DNA from: an uncultured Lachnospiraceae bacterium
Lineage (GTDB): Bacteria; Bacillota; Clostridia; Lachnospirales; Lachnospiraceae
Direction: 5' to 3'
Assembly: GCA_948665105.1 (NCBI GenBank)
Contig: CAPNGW010000063.1
Location: 1 to 10,092, forward strand
Length of the DNA: 10,092 nucleotides
The notes beneath the pieces were generated by a model, which was not told the origin of the DNA, did no database searches, and saw only the letters and a list, made by a program, of their open reading frames with translations. Both the position numbers and the translations under genes were made by a program. This document shows, piece after piece, positions 6,092 to 10,092 of this stretch. Each line of letters starts with the position of its first letter. Position 1 is the first letter of the stretch.

Positions 6092-7696
6092 TTACAACTG
6101 TGGCCCTGCAGGTACTAAAGCCTTGCCGGCCTCGTTGCCCTCATATTTTGCAAAATTCTTCACAAATCTTGAAGCAAGGTCCTTTGCCTTATTCTCCCAT
6201 TCAGAAGCATCTCCATAGGTGTCTCTGGGGTCCAAAATCTTTGAATCTACGCCGGGCAGCTCAGTGGGTACTTCAAAGTTGAAGTAGGGAATCTTCTTGG
6301 TGGGAGCATTCGCAATATCACCGTTTAAAATCGCATCAATAATGCCACGAGTATCCTTGATGGAGATACGCTTTCCGGTTCCGTTCCAGCCGGTATTCAC
6401 AAGATACGCCTTTGCACCGCTTTTCTGCATTCTCTTTACAAGCTCCTCCGCGTATTTGGTGGGATGAAGCTCTAAGAAGGCCTGGCCGAAGCAAGCAGAA
6501 AAGGTGGGGGTGGGCTCTGTAATGCCGCGCTCGGTTCCCGCCAGCTTTGCGGTAAATCCGGACAGGAAATAGTACTGGGTCTGCTCCGGAGTCAGTACAG
6601 ATACCGGAGGAAGTACGCCGAATGCATCCGCAGACAGGAAAATAACGTCTTTTGCTGCCGGAGCTGCGGAAACGGGACGTACAATATTTTCAATGTGGTT
6701 GATGGGATAAGATACACGGGTATTCTCTGTCACGCTCTTATCATCGAAGTCAATCTTGCCTTCCTCATCCAAGGTAACGTTCTCAAGTAGAGCATTTCTC
6801 TTGATGGCGTTGTAGATATCCGGCTCGGAGTCCTTGTCCAGGTTAATAACCTTGGCATAGCAGCCGCCCTCGAAGTTGAACACACCGTTGTCATCCCAGC
6901 CGTGCTCGTCATCACCAATCAGAAGACGCTTGGGGTCTGTGGACAGGGTGGTCTTACCGGTTCCGGAAAGCCCGAAGAAGATGGCCGTATTCTCACCGTT
7001 CATATCCGTATTGGCAGAGCAGTGCATGGAAGCGATTCCCTTAAGGGGAAGGTAATAGTTCATCATGGAGAACATACCCTTCTTCATCTCTCCGCCGTAC
7101 CAGGTATTGACGATTACCTGCTCCCGGCTTGTGATGTTGAACATAACTGCTGTCTCAGAGTTAAGACCCAGCTCCTTGTAATTCTCAACCTTCGCCTTGG
7201 AAGCATTGTAGACAACGAAGTCCGGGGTGAAATCCTTAAGCTCTTCTTCTGTAGGAATGATGAACATGTTCTTTACGAAATGGGCCTGCCATGCAACCTC
7301 CATAATGAAGCGGATGGCCATGCGTGTGTCGGCATTGGTGCCGCAGAAAGCGTCAACGACGAACAAGCGCTTGTTGGAAAGCTCGTTTAAAGCAATATTC
7401 TTAACCGTGTTCCACGCTTCCAGGGATGCTGGATGGTTGTCATTCTTGTATTCATCAGATGTCCACCAAACTGTATCTTTGGAATTGTCATCCATTACAA
7501 TGAATTTGTCCTGGGGGGAACGTCCTGTATAAATACCCGTCATTACATTGACGGCTCCCAGCTCGCTTACCTTGCCCTTTTCAAACCCGGTAAGCTCCGG
7601 CTTCGTCTCTTCTTCAAATAATTCCTCGAAGGACGGATTATGTACAATTTCTGTTGTTCCCGTGATTCCATACTTGCTCAAATCAATTTTTTCCAT
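6092..7696 (-). CDS. pckA: Phosphoenolpyruvate carboxykinase (ATP)
   Basis: The enzyme interconverts oxaloacetate plus ATP with PEP, CO2 and ADP in the cytoplasm. In gut-type anaerobes it often runs toward oxaloacetate, fixing CO2 and making ATP; that direction is inference here. The protein has 534 residues, the usual length for ATP-type PckA. TGRSPQDKF (57-65) holds the substrate-binding Arg59, YGGEMKKGMFSMMNYYLP (200-217) the metal-site Lys, GLSGTGKTTLS (242-252) the P-loop specific to this family, and DDEHGWDD (262-269) the acidic metal site. All key residues are present. The start ATG at 7694-7696 has an AGGAAAGAGG stretch upstream; a second ATG six bases earlier is out of frame. No clear terminator follows the stop. 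It is divergent from the citrate synthase gene. Confidence 0.97.
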   Translation of the reverse strand: MEKIDLSKYGITGTTEIVHNPSFEELFEEETKPELTGFEKGKVSELGAVNVMTGIYTGRSPQDKFIVMDDNSKDTVWWTSDEYKNDNHPASLEAWNTVKNIALNELSNKRLFVVDAFCGTNADTRMAIRFIMEVAWQAHFVKNMFIIPTEEELKDFTPDFVVYNASKAKVENYKELGLNSETAVMFNITSREQVIVNTWYGGEMKKGMFSMMNYYLPLKGIASMHCSANTDMNGENTAIFFGLSGTGKTTLSTDPKRLLIGDDEHGWDDNGVFNFEGGCYAKVINLDKDSEPDIYNAIKRNALLENVTLDEEGKIDFDDKSVTENTRVSYPINHIENIVRPVSAAPAAKDVIFLSADAFGVLPPVSVLTPEQTQYYFLSGFTAKLAGTERGITEPTPTFSACFGQAFLELHPTKYAEELVKRMQKSGAKAYLVNTGWNGTGKRISIKDTRGIIDAILNGDIANAPTKKIPYFNFEVPTELPGVDSKILDPRDTYGDASEWENKAKDLASRFVKNFAKYEGNEAGKALVPAGPQL

Positions 7697-7739
7697 CTTC
7701 CATCAACCTCTTTCCTTTGATTATGCAAAAATTTACACG

Positions 7740-7772
7740 ATTATATTATACATGAATACAAAATAAAATCAA
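7740..7772 (-). promoter_or_regulatory. Likely sigma-A promoter of pckA
   Basis: On the minus strand TTGATT (7767-7772) is followed after 16 bases by TATAAT (7745-7750). A second TATAAT overlaps it by one base (7740-7745). Transcription would start near 7735, leaving a leader of about 40 bases. Confidence 0.65.
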
Positions 7773-7843
7773 TAACTATTAAAAAATATTTCCCTGCTCC
7801 CTCCCCTCAATCACACTTTTTATTATTTTTTATAATTCATGGC

Positions 7844-7872
7844 TTGCCTTTCCTTCCATTTTGGTATATTAT
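7844..7872 (+). promoter_or_regulatory. Candidate promoter for citrate synthase
   Basis: TTGCCT (7844-7849) and TATTAT (7867-7872) on the plus strand are 17 bases apart. If used, the leader would be about 240 bases long. Closer to the gene, TATATAAAAT (8031-8040) looks like a -10 box, but no good -35 box stands at the right distance, so the true start is open. Confidence 0.35.
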
Positions 7873-8000
7873 AGTAACATAAAACAACTATTTCATATTC
7901 AAAATCTATTTTTATTTAGGTGAACACTGTAGTATATCCGTTGTTCTTTTTCAGATTACCCCTGGATAGATAAAATACCGGTACTCATTTGAAAAAAGCG

Positions 8001-8048
8001 TTACATGGCAACTGTTTTATATTCTTTTTGTATATAAAATGCATGTAA
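8001..8048. repeat. Inverted repeat upstream of citrate synthase
   Basis: TTACATG (8001-8007) and CATGTAA (8042-8048) are perfect inverted arms, extended imperfectly to GCGTTACATGGCA and TGCATGTAATGCC. They flank an AT-rich stretch containing TATATAAAAT. This spacing would suit two half-sites of a regulator around a promoter, or a hairpin in a longer leader transcript. The rest of the 425-base divergent region shows no ORF with a ribosome binding site and no riboswitch I recognise. Confidence 0.4.
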
Positions 8049-8052
8049 TGCC

Positions 8053-8065
8053 TGAAACGTTTACC
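8053..8065. promoter_or_regulatory. LacI/CcpA-like operator candidate
   Basis: TGAAACGTTTACC resembles the palindromic operators of LacI-family regulators, including catabolite-responsive elements, though it is one base shorter than a standard cre. It lies 57 bases before the citrate synthase ATG, where a bound repressor could block transcription. Confidence 0.3.
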
Positions 8066-8121
8066 GGGGATTTTAGCACACTAATTCGTCACCTTTGTAA
8101 AACAGAAAGAGGAGGTTATCT

Positions 8122-9486
8122 ATGCATTCACACAAATTTTGTGAAATTACACCCGATATATTAAAGCTGTCCAAACTGTGCAGTCAAGCCGCCACCATTG
8201 ACCCGGAACTTTTCACCAGGTATGATGTCAAGCGCGGCTTGCGTGACTTAAGCGGAAAGGGCGTTCTCGTCGGGCTTACAGAGGTATCCGACGTCTGCGC
8301 AACCAAGATGGTGGATGGCGTATCCGTTCCCGCTGAGGGTGAATTGTTTTACAGGGGCTATAATGTGAAGGATATTATCAAAGGACTTCCCCTGGACAAC
8401 CATTTCGGTTTTGAGGAAAGCACTTATCTTCTGCTGTTCGGAAAGCTTCCCACCCAGGAAGAATTGCAATCCTTCTCCGCTCTTTTGGCAGAATACCGCT
8501 CTCTGCCCACCGGCTTTGTCCGTGATATCATCATGAAGGCTCCCAGCCAGGACATGATGAACACACTTGCTCGCAGCGTGCTGACGCTTTACTCCTACGA
8601 TGACCGGGCGGACGATATCTCCATCCCCAATGTACTGCGCCAGTGTCTGGAGCTCATCAGCCTGTTCCCGCTTTTGTCTGTGTACGGCTATCAGGCTTAC
8701 AAGCATTACCATGACGGAGCCAGCCTGTTCATTCATACCCCCACACCGGAGCTATCCACGGCGGAGACCATTCTCCATATCCTGCGCCCGGACAGCAAAT
8801 ACACCCCTCTGGAAGCAAAGCTTCTGGATACGGCATTAATCTTACATATGGAACACGGCGGCGGTAACAACTCCACCTTTACCACCCATCTGGTATCCTC
8901 CTCGGGAACGGACACTTATTCCGTCATTGCCGCTTCCCTGGGCTCCTTAAAAGGCCCAAAACACGGCGGTGCCAACATTAAGGTAGTACAGATGTTTGAA
9001 GACATGAAGGCCCATCTTAAGGACTGGACCGACGAGGAAGAGGTATCCTGTTATCTGGCAAATTTATTAAATAAAGCAGCCTTTGACCACGCCGGACTCA
9101 TCTACGGTATGGGACACGCGGTTTACTCTCTCTCAGACCCCAGAGCCACTCTGTTTCGCACCTATGTGGAGCAGCTTTCCAAGGAAAAGGGGCTGGAAAA
9201 GGAATTTGCACTCTACGCTCTTGTGGAGCGTCTGGCACCGGAAGTCATCGCCAGGGAGCGCAAAATATACAAGGGCGTAAGCCCCAACGTGGACTTTTTC
9301 TCCGGATTCGCCTACAGCATGCTGGATTTGCCCATGGAGCTTTACACACCGATTTTCGCCATCGCAAGAATTTCCGGCTGGAGCGCCCATCGGCTGGAAG
9401 AGCTATCCTACAACGGCAAAATCATGCGTCCTGCCTACAAGGCTGTGCAGGACCGCCGTCCATATGTTCCCATGAACCAGCGGTAA
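8122..9486 (+). CDS. gltA: Citrate synthase
   Basis: This enzyme condenses oxaloacetate with acetyl-CoA to citrate, the entry of the oxidative TCA branch that supplies 2-oxoglutarate and glutamate. The 454-residue protein has the family's catalytic residues: His281 in GPKHGGAN, His332 in GMGHAVY and Asp391 in VDFFSG, which correspond to the His-His-Asp triad of E. coli GltA. HMEHGGGNNSTF (242-253) and the substrate Arg341 in DPRA are also present. GHAVY replaces the common GHRVY, but the catalytic His stays. The N-terminus is about 40-50 residues longer than in short bacterial forms. The start ATG has an AGGAGG at 8110-8115, six bases upstream. A 2-methylcitrate synthase cannot be excluded by sequence, but no propionate genes are nearby. 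A terminator follows the stop by 16 bases. Confidence 0.95.
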   Translation: MHSHKFCEITPDILKLSKLCSQAATIDPELFTRYDVKRGLRDLSGKGVLVGLTEVSDVCATKMVDGVSVPAEGELFYRGYNVKDIIKGLPLDNHFGFEESTYLLLFGKLPTQEELQSFSALLAEYRSLPTGFVRDIIMKAPSQDMMNTLARSVLTLYSYDDRADDISIPNVLRQCLELISLFPLLSVYGYQAYKHYHDGASLFIHTPTPELSTAETILHILRPDSKYTPLEAKLLDTALILHMEHGGGNNSTFTTHLVSSSGTDTYSVIAASLGSLKGPKHGGANIKVVQMFEDMKAHLKDWTDEEEVSCYLANLLNKAAFDHAGLIYGMGHAVYSLSDPRATLFRTYVEQLSKEKGLEKEFALYALVERLAPEVIARERKIYKGVSPNVDFFSGFAYSMLDLPMELYTPIFAIARISGWSAHRLEELSYNGKIMRPAYKAVQDRRPYVPMNQR

Positions 9487-9502
9487 TTTTATATATTTCA
9501 CA

Positions 9503-9562
9503 AAAAGAGTTCCTGCCAGGATGCCTTTCCCTGCAAAAGGCAATCCCGGCAGGAACTCTTTT
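9503..9562. terminator. Bidirectional terminator between citrate synthase and the small membrane gene
   Basis: Perfect 15-bp arms AAAAGAGTTCCTGCC (9503-9517) and GGCAGGAACTCTTTT (9548-9562) enclose a second 7-bp stem TGCCTTT/AAAGGCA (9522-9528 and 9536-9542). The arms provide a U tract on both strands, and the minus strand adds a further T. It serves the two convergent genes. Confidence 0.92.
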
Positions 9563-9581
9563 ATGAAGCTTTAAATCAGAA

Positions 9582-9941
9582 TCAGGAATAGAAAAACTCT
9601 TTCTTCGTCCTGGAAAAAGCAACCATATAAAATATCACAATAAACAAAAAGAAAACAATGCATCCAATTTCCAATGCCCAGATTGACAGGAAAAAGTGAT
9701 TTATGGTGCTGACAACCCCATAGACAACCACCAGTACTCCGAAAAGGATGGTCTTCTTGTAGATGGCGTCAATGAAGCCCTTGGAATCCTTGCACCTCCC
9801 CATCTCCTGCTCTGGCACCAGCCACTTGCTAGGCACCCCGGTTTTCTTCATGGCAAAGGATGCATATATGGTGTAGATGCCATATACCAGCAAAATAATA
9901 TCAAATATGGACATGATGTCCGTTTTTCCCAAACCTCCCAT
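9582..9941 (-). CDS. Small three-helix membrane protein of unknown function
   Basis: I do not recognise this 119-residue protein. Three hydrophobic segments stand out at about residues 11-30, 63-82 and 86-108, with a polar stretch of about 30 residues (31-62, including KKTGVPSKW and a single Cys50) between the first and second. The short tail is basic then aromatic (RTKKEFFYS). The ATG at 9939-9941 is supported by AGGAG eight bases upstream; a second in-frame ATG at residue 10 has a poorer site. The gene has its own strong promoter and ends 19 bases before the shared terminator, so it appears to be a single-gene unit. No fixed motif for a transporter, toxin or holin is seen. Confidence 0.8.
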   Translation of the reverse strand: MGGLGKTDIMSIFDIILLVYGIYTIYASFAMKKTGVPSKWLVPEQEMGRCKDSKGFIDAIYKKTILFGVLVVVYGVVSTINHFFLSIWALEIGCIVFFLFIVIFYMVAFSRTKKEFFYS

Positions 9942-9969
9942 GGCTTATCTCCTCTCTTCCTGTTGGTTT

Positions 9970-9998
9970 AGTATAGCGCAACCTCCACCTCCTGTCAA
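9970..9998 (-). promoter_or_regulatory. Strong sigma-A promoter of the small membrane protein gene
   Basis: A perfect TTGACA (9993-9998) is followed after exactly 17 bases by TATACT (9970-9975) on the minus strand. Transcription would start near 9963, giving a leader of about 20 bases that holds the AGGAG site. The remaining 94 bases to the window edge show no gene. Confidence 0.85.
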
Positions 9999-10092
9999 AT
10001 ATTCTTTCATTTTGAAGCATGAGAAAATTGTAGAAAAAAGTAACTTGAAATTTTAAATTCCAGTGCAGAGTTAAATTCCACAGGGCCTTAAA

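Noticed and set aside
6902..7390. 162-codon open frame on the plus strand inside pckA
   Set aside because: It is fully antisense to a well-supported pckA with intact motifs and shows no family-like sequence of its own.
7976..7983. Palindrome TACCGGTA upstream of citrate synthase
   Set aside because: Eight bases are expected by chance in a region of this size, and it lacks flanking symmetry.
8248..8736. 162-codon open frame on the minus strand inside the citrate synthase gene
   Set aside because: It is antisense to an intact enzyme gene, has no ribosome binding site and no recognisable domain.
10053..10080. Two direct copies of TTAAATTCCA 18 bases apart at the window end
   Set aside because: Only 10 bases long, AT-rich and two copies; too little to call a repeat system or a binding site.

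Overview
The window looks like a chromosomal housekeeping segment from a low-to-mid GC anaerobic Firmicute, most likely a Lachnospiraceae-type Clostridium relative. The reasons are a T-box leader in front of pheST, AGGAGG-type ribosome binding sites, consensus sigma-A promoters, an ATP-type PEP carboxykinase, a SpoIID/LytB-domain protein and a 6S RNA with Firmicute-like sequence. The family placement is inference from gene content and sequence style; no search was possible.

Layout, left to right. Positions 1-2540 (minus strand) hold a phenylalanyl-tRNA synthetase transcription unit: promoter (2511-2539), T-box leader with terminator (about 2195-2505), an unusual block of four hairpins (2013-2167), pheS (964-1983) and the first 315 codons of pheT (1-945, cut by the window edge). 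Positions 2549-5649 (minus) hold two membrane or envelope genes fused by an ATGA stop/start overlap: a 742-residue SpoIID/LytB-domain protein and a YihY/BrkB-family membrane protein. Positions 5650-6091 carry no protein gene but contain a perfect 13-bp hairpin, a probable 6S RNA on the minus strand with its own near-consensus promoter, and a 16-bp perfect palindrome next to that promoter. Positions 6092-7696 (minus) are pckA. Positions 7697-8121 are a 425-base divergent control region, followed by a plus-strand citrate synthase gene (8122-9486), a two-way terminator (9503-9562) and a small three-helix membrane protein gene on the minus strand (9582-9941) with a perfect TTGACA -35 box.

How the parts relate: PEP carboxykinase and citrate synthase both use oxaloacetate and are divergently transcribed from one intergenic region, which carries an inverted repeat and a sequence resembling a LacI/CcpA-type operator. 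The pheST unit is expected to be controlled by uncharged tRNA-Phe, and a UUC triplet sits at a plausible specifier position. The 6S RNA would act globally on sigma-A RNA polymerase and is not obviously tied to its neighbours.

No mobile element genes, CRISPR array, tRNA or rRNA were seen. The least explained items are the hairpin block inserted between the T-box terminator and the pheS ribosome binding site, the roughly 320-residue N-terminal extension of the SpoIID-like protein, and the palindrome at the 6S promoter.
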